Below, in pieces: positions 53,501-60,991 of a stretch of 64,000 nucleotides of DNA. The stretch lies in the NCBI RefSeq assembly GCF_001507435.1, contig NZ_LMWH01000172.1, positions 97,863 to 161,862 of the forward strand. Direction: 5' to 3'. The position numbers and the translations under genes were made by a program. The notes beneath the pieces were generated by a model, which saw only the letters and a program-made list of their open reading frames with translations, searched no databases and was not told the origin of the DNA. The number at the start of each line of letters is the position of its first letter. Position 1 is the first letter of the stretch. The DNA comes from Streptomyces sp. NRRL F-5122 (GTDB lineage: Bacteria > Actinomycetota > Actinomycetes > Streptomycetales > Streptomycetaceae).

Positions 53501-53877
53501 ACTCCGCCGACGCGCCTGGCCCGGACTGCTCCATCGGCCGGGTCGAGCATGCGATGGGCGTCATCCGGGGCCGGTGGAAAGTACTGATCATTCACCACCT
53601 CGCGGTGCACCAGCCACGCCGTTTCTCCGGCCTCGAACGGGCCATCCCCCAGGTGACCCAGAAGATGCTCATCCAGCAACTGCGCGCCCTGGAGGCCGAC
53701 GGCGTCGTGCGCCGCATCGTCCACCCCGAGGTGCCGCCGCGTGTGGAGTACGAACTGACCGCGGCCGGACACGCTCTCGCCACGGCGCTCGCGGCGCTGC
53801 ACGACTGGACGGTGCAGACGTGCCGGGCGGACGGTCGGCCGGAGGGGGATGTCCCCGGGCCCGACCGGTCCGGCTGA
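53497..53877 (+). CDS. HxlR-family transcriptional regulator
   Basis: 126 residues with the compact HxlR winged helix: CSIGRVEHAMGVIRGRWKVLIIHHLAVHQPRRFSGLERAIPQVTQKMLIQQLRALEADGVVRRIVHPEVPPRVEYELTAAGHAL. The N-terminal Cys (DCSIGR) is in the position used for redox or aldehyde sensing in several HxlR proteins. It is coupled to the TetR gene by a GTGA overlap, so two regulators are made from one message. The convergent SnoaL-like gene and the MBL gene nearby are candidate targets. Confidence 0.9.
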   Translation: MNSADAPGPDCSIGRVEHAMGVIRGRWKVLIIHHLAVHQPRRFSGLERAIPQVTQKMLIQQLRALEADGVVRRIVHPEVPPRVEYELTAAGHALATALAALHDWTVQTCRADGRPEGDVPGPDRSG

Positions 53878-53878
53878 G

Positions 53879-54388
53879 TCAGACGGTGGGGAAGGAGTCC
53901 ATCCAGATGATCTCCAGGGTGCGGTGGACGATGCGCCATCCCTCCGGCCGCCGGACGAGCCGGTCGACGAAGAACCCCGTCTCGATGAGGTTCCAGCCCT
54001 GCCCGTCGAGGCCGCCCTTGTGGGTGTGCAGGTGCTGGGTGCGTGCGACGGCGGTGTCGCCGTCCACGTCGACCGCGGAAACCCCCTGGAAGTGCTGCCA
54101 CTTGAGCAGCCCGCTCATGGACCCGTCCGATCCGCGCATCACGTCCACGAGCACGCGGTAGTGGATGTCCTTCAAGGGGGGACCGCCGGCCGCCGAGTAG
54201 TCGACGGTGGCCTCGGGGGCGAAGACGGTGTCCCACTGCTCGAGGACACCGTTGTCCCCGGCCTGGTGGAGATCCTGGCCGAGGGCGTATCGCACCATCA
54301 GGTCCTGGATCTCGACCCGGTCGGCCAGGTACTGCAGACGCTGATCGAAGGGCAGGTCGGGGCGGGGGTGGGCCGTGTTGTCGGTCAT
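53879..54388 (-). CDS. SnoaL-like/NTF2-fold protein
   Basis: 169 residues of the SnoaL_4/NTF2-like cone fold: RLQYLADRVEIQDLMVRYALGQDLHQAGDNGVLEQWDTVFAPEATVDYSAAGGP at the start, and WNLIETGFFVDRLVRRPEGWRIVHRTLEIIW at the end. Members are polyketide cyclases, dehydratases or hydratases, or have no known activity. ATG 54388. Its promoter region (54389-54560) faces the MBL gene and holds an imperfect palindrome. Confidence 0.87.
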   Translation of the reverse strand: MTDNTAHPRPDLPFDQRLQYLADRVEIQDLMVRYALGQDLHQAGDNGVLEQWDTVFAPEATVDYSAAGGPPLKDIHYRVLVDVMRGSDGSMSGLLKWQHFQGVSAVDVDGDTAVARTQHLHTHKGGLDGQGWNLIETGFFVDRLVRRPEGWRIVHRTLEIIWMDSFPTV

Positions 54389-54420
54389 GACGTCACCGTA
54401 GGCCGCAGCCCCATGGGTCA

Positions 54421-54432
54421 GTAAGTACCTAC
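54421..54432. promoter_or_regulatory. Candidate HxlR-type operator
   Basis: GTAAGTACCTAC is palindromic at 10 of 12 positions and is followed by six A and another GTAAG. It is AT-rich against its surroundings and lies 33 bases upstream of the SnoaL-like gene. GTAC-centred palindromes are typical of HxlR sites. Confidence 0.4.
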
Positions 54433-54560
54433 AAAAAAGTAAGCCCCTTGGCGGGTTTGCAGGGGAGCGGCGTCCCGCTCGTCCGTGTGTCCCGGGAGGG
54501 GGCCGACGTGCCGCCGTGGACGGCCTGTTCCGCGGCGACGGCTGCTGACAGACTGCGGGG

Positions 54561-55262
54561 ATGACAACTTCGTTGAGCCGGTTGTCCGGCCGGGTGTGGA
54601 TCCACCCCGGCGATCCGGATCCCGAGGCGGTCAAGCCCTGTGTGGCCGTGATCGCCGACGACGCGGGCAGCACGGTGGTCGATGCCGGTCAGAGCCCGGC
54701 GCACGCCCGATCGGTGCAGGCGGCCATGGCGGACGCGGGGCTGCCGGCCGCCCGCCGGCTGGTGTACACCCACCACCACTGGGACCACACCTGGGGCGCC
54801 TGCGCCTGGGAGGCGGAGGAGATCGTCGGTCATGAGTCGGGTGCGGCACTGCTGTCCGCCGAGGCGCGCCGTCCGTGGAGTCATGCGTACCTGAAGGAGC
54901 AGACGGCCGCCGAACCCGTGCTGGGGCCGAGCTTCACGGCCCGCGCACGGGCCATGAGCGGCTGGGCCGACTTCGCCGTGCGGCCTCCGACCCGCACCTT
55001 CGCCGACCGGCTGGTGCTCCCGGGCGGGATCGAGGTCCGGCACGTGGGCGGCCGGCACGCACCGGACTCCACGGTCGTGGCCGTCCCCGACTCCGGGGTG
55101 ATGCTCCTCGGCGACTGCTTCTATCCACCGCCGTTCCATCTGCGTGAGCCCGGCCCCGCGGGCGAGGAGATCGACATGGGGCAGATCACCGCGCTGGTGG
55201 CGGAGGGCTTCGACTGGTACGTCGACAGCCACAGCCCGCCGTGGCGGCCGCCGGCCGCCTGA
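54561..55262 (+). CDS. Metallo-beta-lactamase-fold hydrolase
   Basis: 233 residues. Zinc site: YTHHHWDHTWGACAW (HxHxDH), GGRHAPDSTVVAVPDSGVMLLGDCFYPP with the second His and bridging Asp, and a final His in VDSHSPPW. Compared with classical members the sequence is short and lacks the C-terminal helices. Substrate unknown. It is divergent from the SnoaL-like gene and followed by a strong long stem-loop. Confidence 0.85.
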   Translation: MTTSLSRLSGRVWIHPGDPDPEAVKPCVAVIADDAGSTVVDAGQSPAHARSVQAAMADAGLPAARRLVYTHHHWDHTWGACAWEAEEIVGHESGAALLSAEARRPWSHAYLKEQTAAEPVLGPSFTARARAMSGWADFAVRPPTRTFADRLVLPGGIEVRHVGGRHAPDSTVVAVPDSGVMLLGDCFYPPPFHLREPGPAGEEIDMGQITALVAEGFDWYVDSHSPPWRPPAA

Positions 55263-55306
55263 GCGAGGGCCGAACGGCCTGCCGCGTTCGGTCGGTGCCG
55301 CGGTCC

Positions 55307-55360
55307 GGGTGTCCGCGCAGGTGGTCCGAGGCGCGCCCGCGGACCACCGCGCGGACACCC
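55307..55360. terminator. Long stem-loop between convergent genes
   Basis: An inverted repeat of about 21 bp with a single unpaired base (GGGTGTCCGCGC... against ...GCGCGGACACCC) lies between the MBL gene and the LexA-like gene and should end transcription from both sides. Confidence 0.82.
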
Positions 55361-55370
55361 GCCGCGCCGG

Positions 55371-55592
55371 CTAGCGCGGCAACGCGATCCCCCGCCCCCG
55401 GCCGCGGCGCACACTCCGGTCGATGACCCCGAGCTGTTCCATCCTGTCGAGCTGGTAGGCCACGGAGGACTTGCTCGACAGGCCCACGGCCCGGCCGATC
55501 TCCCGCACCGAGGGGGCCTCTCCATGCTCGGCGATCCAGTCCCTGATGCACTTCAGGATGCGTTCCTGGCGCTCGGTCAGGTGGTCCTTCAC
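55371..55592 (-). CDS. LexA DNA-binding-domain-only protein
   Basis: 73 residues that correspond to the winged helix-turn-helix of LexA alone: LTERQERILKCIRDWIAEHGEAPSVREIGRAVGLSSKSSVAYQLDRMEQLGVIDR. In LexA this is followed by a self-cleaving peptidase domain; here the protein ends after RGRGIALPR. Such a protein could occupy LexA-like sites without responding to RecA. GTG 55592 follows GGAGGAAG and overlaps the stop of the upstream 78-residue gene. I see no frameshifted remainder of a peptidase domain downstream, so this is a short gene and not a broken lexA. Confidence 0.85.
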   Translation of the reverse strand: MKDHLTERQERILKCIRDWIAEHGEAPSVREIGRAVGLSSKSSVAYQLDRMEQLGVIDRSVRRGRGRGIALPR

Positions 55593-55825
55593 GAGGATTC
55601 CGCTTCCTCCTGCGACCGGACCTGCAGGCGCAGTTCCACCTTGGCCGCCGGTGATCGGCCGGCCCGGGTGTTCCAGTACGGATGGGCGGCGAGCCGGCCG
55701 GAGAGTTCCCGCAGGCGTCTGCGCAGGGCCGCGGTCTGCCGAGGCCGCCGGGCGAGCGCTTCGTAGGTGCGGTTCCAGTCGCGCTGGGTCTGCATCAACT
55801 CGGGTGGGAACGTCCTGTGCGCCAT
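55589..55825 (-). CDS. Small conserved hypothetical protein, operon with the LexA-like gene
   Basis: 78 residues, basic and helical: FPPELMQTQRDWNRTYEALARRPRQTAALRRRLRELSGRLAAHPYW...AAKVELRLQVR. No membrane segment or known motif; I recall similar short proteins in other Streptomyces. The GTGA overlap couples its translation to the LexA-domain protein, suggesting a two-component regulatory or toxin-like unit. The latter is speculation. Confidence 0.68.
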   Translation of the reverse strand: MAHRTFPPELMQTQRDWNRTYEALARRPRQTAALRRRLRELSGRLAAHPYWNTRAGRSPAAKVELRLQVRSQEEAESS

Positions 55826-55834
55826 GCCTTGAAT

Positions 55835-55850
55835 TCAATCACGTGTTCGA
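55835..55850 (-). promoter_or_regulatory. SOS-box-like site before the LexA-domain mini-operon
   Basis: On the minus strand TCGAAC-ACGT-GATTGA matches the actinobacterial SOS consensus TCGAAC-N4-GTTCGA at 10 of 12 positions and ends 10 bases before the start codon of the 78-residue gene. A 10/12 match is expected by chance a couple of times in a window this size, so the value is in its position. Confidence 0.4.
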
Positions 55851-56004
55851 TTTTTAGGGCGAGAGCCGGCTCCGGGCTTCTCGCGCTGACCTGTGGTCGA
55901 GCTCCTCGGATGGCGGAAACCATCAGATATAGGGCAAAGTTGCCTCGGAATGCGAGGGGCGCCGGAGTGTTCTGTTGCGCACAGGAGAGCGACGGTGATC
56001 AGAA

Positions 56005-56547
56005 ATGGCCCACCACCGCCAAAGCCCACGCCCACACCTTCGTGACACCGGACTGCTCGCACTGGTCGGCGCACTGGTGGCCGTCCTGACGCTGGTCGCC
56101 GGTCCCGCCCGGGCGGCCTCCGCGGGCCGCGTCACGACGATCGACGCGGCGACGCACCGGATGACCGTCAGGGAGGGCGGCCGAACGGTGATGACCTTCC
56201 CCGTGAGTTTCGGAAAGCCCGGCTTCCGCACACCGTCCGGGACGTTCCACGTGCTGGGCAGGGAGTCGGTCGTCGAGATGACCTCGTGCAGCGCGCACAT
56301 CACATGTGATCCGGCCAGCCCCAACTACTACGACCTCACGGTCCATTGGGCGGTGCGACTGACCAGCGGCGGCGTGTACGTCCACGCGGCACCCTGGAAC
56401 CACGCCGTCGGACGGGCCGACATCTCCCACGGCTGCATCCACCTGAACACGCCGGACGCCCGGCGCTTCTACGATTTCAGCCGGGCCGGCGACACGGTGA
56501 TCGTCAAGAACACGGGCGGTGCCGTCGAGGGCCCGAGCGGTCCGTGA
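56005..56547 (+). CDS. Secreted L,D-transpeptidase (YkuD)
   Basis: 180 residues. A signal peptide or anchor (about 15-38: LLALVGALVAVLTLVAGPARA) precedes a compact YkuD domain, with FPVSFGKPGFRTPSGTFHVLG near the start and the catalytic motif ISHGCIHLNTPDA (His142, Cys144). It forms 3-3 crosslinks in peptidoglycan or attaches proteins to it, outside the membrane. It lacks the N-terminal Ig-like domains of larger actinobacterial L,D-transpeptidases. ATG 56005; an AGGAG lies somewhat far upstream. Confidence 0.92.
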   Translation: MAHHRQSPRPHLRDTGLLALVGALVAVLTLVAGPARAASAGRVTTIDAATHRMTVREGGRTVMTFPVSFGKPGFRTPSGTFHVLGRESVVEMTSCSAHITCDPASPNYYDLTVHWAVRLTSGGVYVHAAPWNHAVGRADISHGCIHLNTPDARRFYDFSRAGDTVIVKNTGGAVEGPSGP

Positions 56548-56751
56548 CACCCGGGCCACAGGCGACGGGTCGCCCCGGTCCGTGCCGCCGTTGATCCACT
56601 CGGCCATGGGATCCGCGTACACGACGCGTGCCGGCCCGGCCGCAGGCCCCGGTTCGCGGCCGCGGCCGGCCGCATCGGCCGGGATCCCGCCCGGGCGAAC
56701 GGAGTCGAGGTCCGGCCGTTCGATCCGCCCGCCATGGGCAGCGGTGTCCCC

Positions 56752-57438
56752 TCAGGCGCCGGGCGTGCCCACGTCGTCGAGCCAGACCACGATTCCGGTC
56801 AGGTCGTGGAGGACTGCCGCGACACCCGCCCTGATGGCGGCCGCACAGCGCGCCGCGGTGAACGAGGCCGGGTCGTAGGTGGACGACATGCCGAGGCCCT
56901 CACCGCGGAACGAGGCGCCCGACCAGTCGACGGCCGTGACGTTGTAGGTGGGTTCGGCCAGTTCCGCGCCGACGACGAGGAACCGTTGCGACAGATGGTT
57001 GGGGGTGACCGTCGCGAGCGGGTCGATGAGGTCGTTGCCCGCGCTGACGACGAGGTCCGGGCCCATGTCGAGGGCCTTGGTGATGGCGGGAAGAAGGCCG
57101 GAGGTGCGCTCGGCCCGCACCGTCCTGAGGTCGACGTGCTCGGCTTCGGCCCAGTCCTCGACGGCTTTCACCAGAGCCTTGGTCGGCCGGTCGTCACCCG
57201 TCGTGAGGAGGACCACCCGGTAGCCCTTCGGCGGGTGGACGCCGGTCCACGACCCCGGCCGGGGTGTGGTCGTCGACTCCGGGACGGGCGAGGAGGAGGC
57301 GTCGACGAAACCGGCGCCGAGGGCGCCGACGGCGGTGGGCTCGGGGTGCGGCCGTGACCAGTCGTCGGCGGAACTGCATCCGGTGACCAGGGCGGCGGAC
57401 GCGACGAGCGCGGCAAGAGTCCTGAGCGGGGGGCGCAA
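56752..57438 (-). CDS. Lipoprotein, BMP/periplasmic-binding-like
   Basis: 228 residues. The lipobox LVTGCS (Cys near residue 18) follows a short signal peptide. The body (YRVVLLTTGDDRPTKALVKAVEDWAEAEHVDLRTVRA..., then MGPDLVVSAGNDLIDPLATVTPNHLSQRFLVVGAELAEP) resembles the first lobe of BMP-family (PnrA-like) substrate-binding proteins, without an adjacent ABC transporter. TTG 57438 is chosen because GGAGGA lies eight bases upstream. The role is unknown; it might bind a nucleoside or peptide at the surface. Confidence 0.8.
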   Translation of the reverse strand: MRPPLRTLAALVASAALVTGCSSADDWSRPHPEPTAVGALGAGFVDASSSPVPESTTTPRPGSWTGVHPPKGYRVVLLTTGDDRPTKALVKAVEDWAEAEHVDLRTVRAERTSGLLPAITKALDMGPDLVVSAGNDLIDPLATVTPNHLSQRFLVVGAELAEPTYNVTAVDWSGASFRGEGLGMSSTYDPASFTAARCAAAIRAGVAAVLHDLTGIVVWLDDVGTPGA

Positions 57439-57609
57439 GGTGTTCGTCCTCCGAGTGATGTGAGTGGTGCGTCCCCATCCTGCGATGCCCGCTCTCACAA
57501 GTCGTCCCGAAAGGGCGTTTCGTCGAACCTGTTTTCGTACGGTTCGTCGACGAGCCGAGCCGAGTTCACCCGTGACATGGACGGTGCCCTGGCAACTCTA
57601 AGGAGCCAC

Positions 57610-58815
57610 ATGTCACGACACTTCCGTCGCGCCGTCATCGGGATCGCCGTCGCGGTGATCACCTTCCTGGGCCTGGCCGGGCCGGCGTCCGCCCACGGAT
57701 TCACCTCGACGGTGTATGTCCATGTCACCGAGGGCGAGGACAACCGCATACGCACGAAGCTGGAGCTCGAGTACGACCTGTTCGTCGTTTCCGCCGCCGA
57801 CTACGAGAAGGACGACACCCTCTTCCGGACCGGCGACGCCGCGTTCGAGTCCGGCGACACCGCGGGGCAGGCCGCGGCGCTCAACTCACGTGCGCGGTCG
57901 GCCGTCGCGTATGCGACCGAGCGCTTCTCGGTCGTCTCGGGCGCCGAGAACTGCACACCGACGCAGGTGGGCGGCTTCACGATGGGCCGACGAGAGGGGG
58001 TGCCGTACGCCGTTCTGCAACTCGACTGGGCCTGTCCCCAGGGGGGCGGGGAACGTCAGGTGCGCAGCGCGCTGTTCCCGGACTCCGAGGGTTACGTCAA
58101 GGGCGTCAAGACGATCGCCACCTATCAGCTGGACGGCCTTTCGGGCAGCGCCGCGCTCGACGCCGCCCATGCCGCCTTCTCCCTCGAACAGCCCTGGTAC
58201 GAGCGGTTCTGGGAGTTCTTCCGTCTGGGCGCCGAGCATCTGCTGACCGGCATCGACCACATCCTGTTCCTGCTCGCGCTCATCGCGGGATCGCGCCGGC
58301 TGCGGGAGATCGTGCTCGCGGCCACGAGCTTCACTCTCGCCCACTCGGTGACGTTCCTGCTCGCCGCCCTCGGTCTGGTCGATGTGCCGGGCAGGGTCGT
58401 GGAGCCCGTCATCGCGCTGTCGATCGCCGTGGTCGCGGGCTGGCACCTGTGGCGGATCCGGCGGCGCGGGGGTCACGCCACCGACCTGGAGGCCGGTGGC
58501 GGCCACTTCAGCCTCGACCGCGCGGGCTGGACCCGTCTCGGTGTCGTCTTCTGCTTCGGTCTGGTCCACGGCCTCGGCTTCGCGGGCGCGTTGGGGATCG
58601 AGACGGCCTGGTCGTGGACCCTGCTGTGGTCGCTGCTGGTGTTCAACGTCGGCATCGAGGCCGTGCAGCTGGCCATCATCGCCCTGGTGTTCCCGCTGCT
58701 GGCCGTGCTGCGCCACCGGGCGCCGACGGCCGGCCTCTGGGTGACCGGTGCGCTGTCGGCGGGGGTGGCGGTGATGGGGCTCGTGTGGTTCACGCAACGG
58801 GTGTTCGGGATCTGA
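57610..58815 (+). CDS. HupE/UreJ-family membrane protein with an extracellular domain
   Basis: 401 residues. A signal peptide (to about ASAHG, residue 29) precedes a ~170-residue exported domain. The HupE/UreJ membrane domain follows (~205-400) with about six spans and the hallmark GAEHLLTGIDHILFLLALI, FTLAHSVTFLLAALG and FGLVHGLGFAGAL, whose His and Asp could bind a metal. Classical HupE/UreJ proteins move nickel or cobalt, but no hydrogenase or urease genes are near, and the long exocytoplasmic domain marks the HupE/UreJ_2 group of unknown cargo. ATG 57610 follows AAGGAG. Confidence 0.88.
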   Translation: MSRHFRRAVIGIAVAVITFLGLAGPASAHGFTSTVYVHVTEGEDNRIRTKLELEYDLFVVSAADYEKDDTLFRTGDAAFESGDTAGQAAALNSRARSAVAYATERFSVVSGAENCTPTQVGGFTMGRREGVPYAVLQLDWACPQGGGERQVRSALFPDSEGYVKGVKTIATYQLDGLSGSAALDAAHAAFSLEQPWYERFWEFFRLGAEHLLTGIDHILFLLALIAGSRRLREIVLAATSFTLAHSVTFLLAALGLVDVPGRVVEPVIALSIAVVAGWHLWRIRRRGGHATDLEAGGGHFSLDRAGWTRLGVVFCFGLVHGLGFAGALGIETAWSWTLLWSLLVFNVGIEAVQLAIIALVFPLLAVLRHRAPTAGLWVTGALSAGVAVMGLVWFTQRVFGI

Positions 58816-58863
58816 GACAAGAGTGCAGCTCTCGTTCGAAGTTCAATAATCCCCAAGATCTCA

Positions 58864-58880
58864 TTTACATCTGGTTTACC
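58864..58880 (+). promoter_or_regulatory. Direct repeats resembling a weak PHO box
   Basis: TTTAC at 58864-58868 and TTTACC at 58875-58880 are exactly 11 bases apart, the unit length of PhoP direct repeats (GTTCACC-like). The second unit, GTTTACC, differs from GTTCACC by one base, the first by more. The position 63 bases before a phosphoesterase gene is suggestive; the sequence match is weak. Confidence 0.25.
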
Positions 58881-58942
58881 GACCCGAGAGACCTTTTTGA
58901 CCTCCAATCACGCACTTCAGTGCCTCTTAAGGAACGAAAGTG

Positions 58943-60916
58943 ATGAGATCCAGACCCTCCACGCAGGCCTCCGGGCCTGCGCGGCACCGCGCGGCCACCG
59001 GGGCCGCAGCGGCATTCCTGGGCTTGGCCATAGCCCTGGGCGGCACCCTGGCGGCTCCCGCCAGCGCCGCCGACACGGCCACCCTCAGCGGCATCGTCCT
59101 CGGGGTGGGCGCCAACGAGACCCAGCGCACCGTGACCTGGTACTCGTCGGCGGACACCACCCAGGTCGTCCAGGTCGCGCCGACCGCCCAGGTGGTCAAC
59201 GGTGAGTTCCCCGCCGCCGCCGCCACCTTCGACGCCTCCGGCGCAGCGAACATCGCCACCAGCGGCGGCTTCAACCGCCACGCGACGATCACCGGCCTGA
59301 AGGAGGACACGGCCTACTCCTACCGTGTCGGCACCGAGGGCAACTGGTCCTCGGCGTACTCCTTCAAGACGCAGGACTTCGAAGGCGACTACGACTTCCT
59401 GTTCTACGGCGACCCGCAGATCGGCTCGTCCGGTGACGTGGCGAAGGACCAGGCCGGCTGGCAGGACACGGTCGACGTCTCGCTGAAGGCCAACCCCAAC
59501 GCCGAGCTCCTGGTGTCGGGTGGTGACCAGGTCGAGACGGCCAACACCGAGTCCCAGTGGAACGCCTTCCTCGCTCCGGACCAGCTGCGCCAGTACCCGT
59601 GGGCCGCCACCATCGGCAACCACGACGTCGGCGGCAAGGCCTACGAGCAGCACTTCACCACCCCGAACACCGACCGCTCGGCCCCGTACTACGACAACGG
59701 GAACCCCGCGGGCACCAAGTCCGGCGGTGACTACTGGTACATCTACAAGGATGTCCTGTTCATCGACCTGAACAGCAACAGCTACAACTCCGCCAACGGC
59801 GGCGGCGACGCGGCGCACATCAACTACGTCACGGACGTCATCAACAAGCACGGCAACGAGGCCAAGTGGAAGGTCCTCGTCTACCACCACGCGATCTACT
59901 CGCCGGCCGACCACGCCAAGGACAGCGACAACAAGACGCGTCGTGTCGACTTCCCGACAACGTTTTCCAAGCTCGGCGTGGACCTGGTTCTCCAGGGTCA
60001 CGACCACAGCTACTCCCGCAGCTACCTGATCAAGAACGGCGAGAAGGCGAACCCGGCCGAGCAGCCCGGCGCCGCCGATGTCTACCCCGGTCCCGGCGGT
60101 GTCCTCTACGTGACGGGCAACTCGTCCTCGGGCTCGAAGTACTACGACATCACCACGCCGGACAACAGCGGGACGAGCGGTGCCGGCAACGGCGCCGACC
60201 CGCTCAACCCGAAGAACTACTGGTACAACTCGGTCCAGAACCAGGAGCACGTCCGCTCCTACGTGAAGGTCCAGGTGCGGAACGACAAGCTCGTCGTCGA
60301 GAACCTCCGCAGCGGTACCTGCGCGGCCCCGAACGCGGCCGTGGAGAAGGGCTCGTGGTGCAACAACACCCCCGCCGACCAGCCCGTGGGCTCGGTCGTC
60401 GACAAGGTGACGGTGCACCCGTACCACGGTGACAAGCAGGACCTCCAGGTCAACGTCCCCAACCCGGCTCCCGGTGAGTTCGGCTGGACGATCGACGGCT
60501 ACAACGGCCTGGTCGACCTCGGCACCGCGGTGGAGAAGAACGGCGACCACTTCGAGGCCGGCGGCAAGATCAACCCGATCCTGGTGTCGGACACCCGCCG
60601 TTCGCTCGCACCGTGGTCGGTCTCGGCCAACGTGAGCGACTTCCGTGACGCCGACAAGACGTTCTCGGGCTCCTACCTCGGCTGGACGCCGTACGTCCTC
60701 GACGGTGGCGCGGGCGCCAAGGCCGGCGACCCGGTGGCCTCCGGCTACGACGACCACGGCCTGGGTCTGTCCATCTCGCGCGGCATCGGTTCGGCGGACC
60801 AGGGCCACGCCCGTGGCACCGCCAAGCTCGGCGCCGACCTGGACCTGAAGATCCCGGACACCGTCACCAAGGGCGGTTACCGGGCCACTCTGACGATCAC
60901 CGCACTGAGCAGCTGA
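58943..60916 (+). CDS. Secreted metallophosphoesterase, purple-acid-phosphatase-like
   Basis: 657 residues. Signal peptide (1-43, ending PASAAD). A fibronectin-like N-terminal domain (~45-145: RTVTWYSSADTTQVVQVAP...TITGLKEDTAYSYRVG) is of the purple-acid-phosphatase type. The metallophosphoesterase domain (~150-400) has FLFYGDPQIG (D-x-Q variant of DxH), SGGDQVETA (GDxV), TIGNHD (GNHD), VYHHAIYS and QGHDHSYSR (GHxH). A C-terminal beta domain (~480-657) may bind the surface. It probably releases phosphate outside the cell. ATG 58943 has AAGGA nine bases upstream; GTG 58940 is adjacent. Confidence 0.93.
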   Translation: MRSRPSTQASGPARHRAATGAAAAFLGLAIALGGTLAAPASAADTATLSGIVLGVGANETQRTVTWYSSADTTQVVQVAPTAQVVNGEFPAAAATFDASGAANIATSGGFNRHATITGLKEDTAYSYRVGTEGNWSSAYSFKTQDFEGDYDFLFYGDPQIGSSGDVAKDQAGWQDTVDVSLKANPNAELLVSGGDQVETANTESQWNAFLAPDQLRQYPWAATIGNHDVGGKAYEQHFTTPNTDRSAPYYDNGNPAGTKSGGDYWYIYKDVLFIDLNSNSYNSANGGGDAAHINYVTDVINKHGNEAKWKVLVYHHAIYSPADHAKDSDNKTRRVDFPTTFSKLGVDLVLQGHDHSYSRSYLIKNGEKANPAEQPGAADVYPGPGGVLYVTGNSSSGSKYYDITTPDNSGTSGAGNGADPLNPKNYWYNSVQNQEHVRSYVKVQVRNDKLVVENLRSGTCAAPNAAVEKGSWCNNTPADQPVGSVVDKVTVHPYHGDKQDLQVNVPNPAPGEFGWTIDGYNGLVDLGTAVEKNGDHFEAGGKINPILVSDTRRSLAPWSVSANVSDFRDADKTFSGSYLGWTPYVLDGGAGAKAGDPVASGYDDHGLGLSISRGIGSADQGHARGTAKLGADLDLKIPDTVTKGGYRATLTITALSS

Positions 60917-60932
60917 TCCAGCCCGTTCCACC

Positions 60933-60968
60933 GGCGGGGCAGGCCCCTTCGGGTCGGCCTGCCCCGCC
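60933..60968 (+). terminator. Terminator after the metallophosphoesterase
   Basis: GGCGGGGCAGGCC and GGCCTGCCCCGCC form a perfect 13-bp stem with a 10-base loop, 16 bases after the stop codon and 23 bases before the next gene, so some read-through to the DUF916 gene is possible. Confidence 0.88.
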
Positions 60969-60991
60969 TCCCGTGCCAGGAGAACCCCCAG

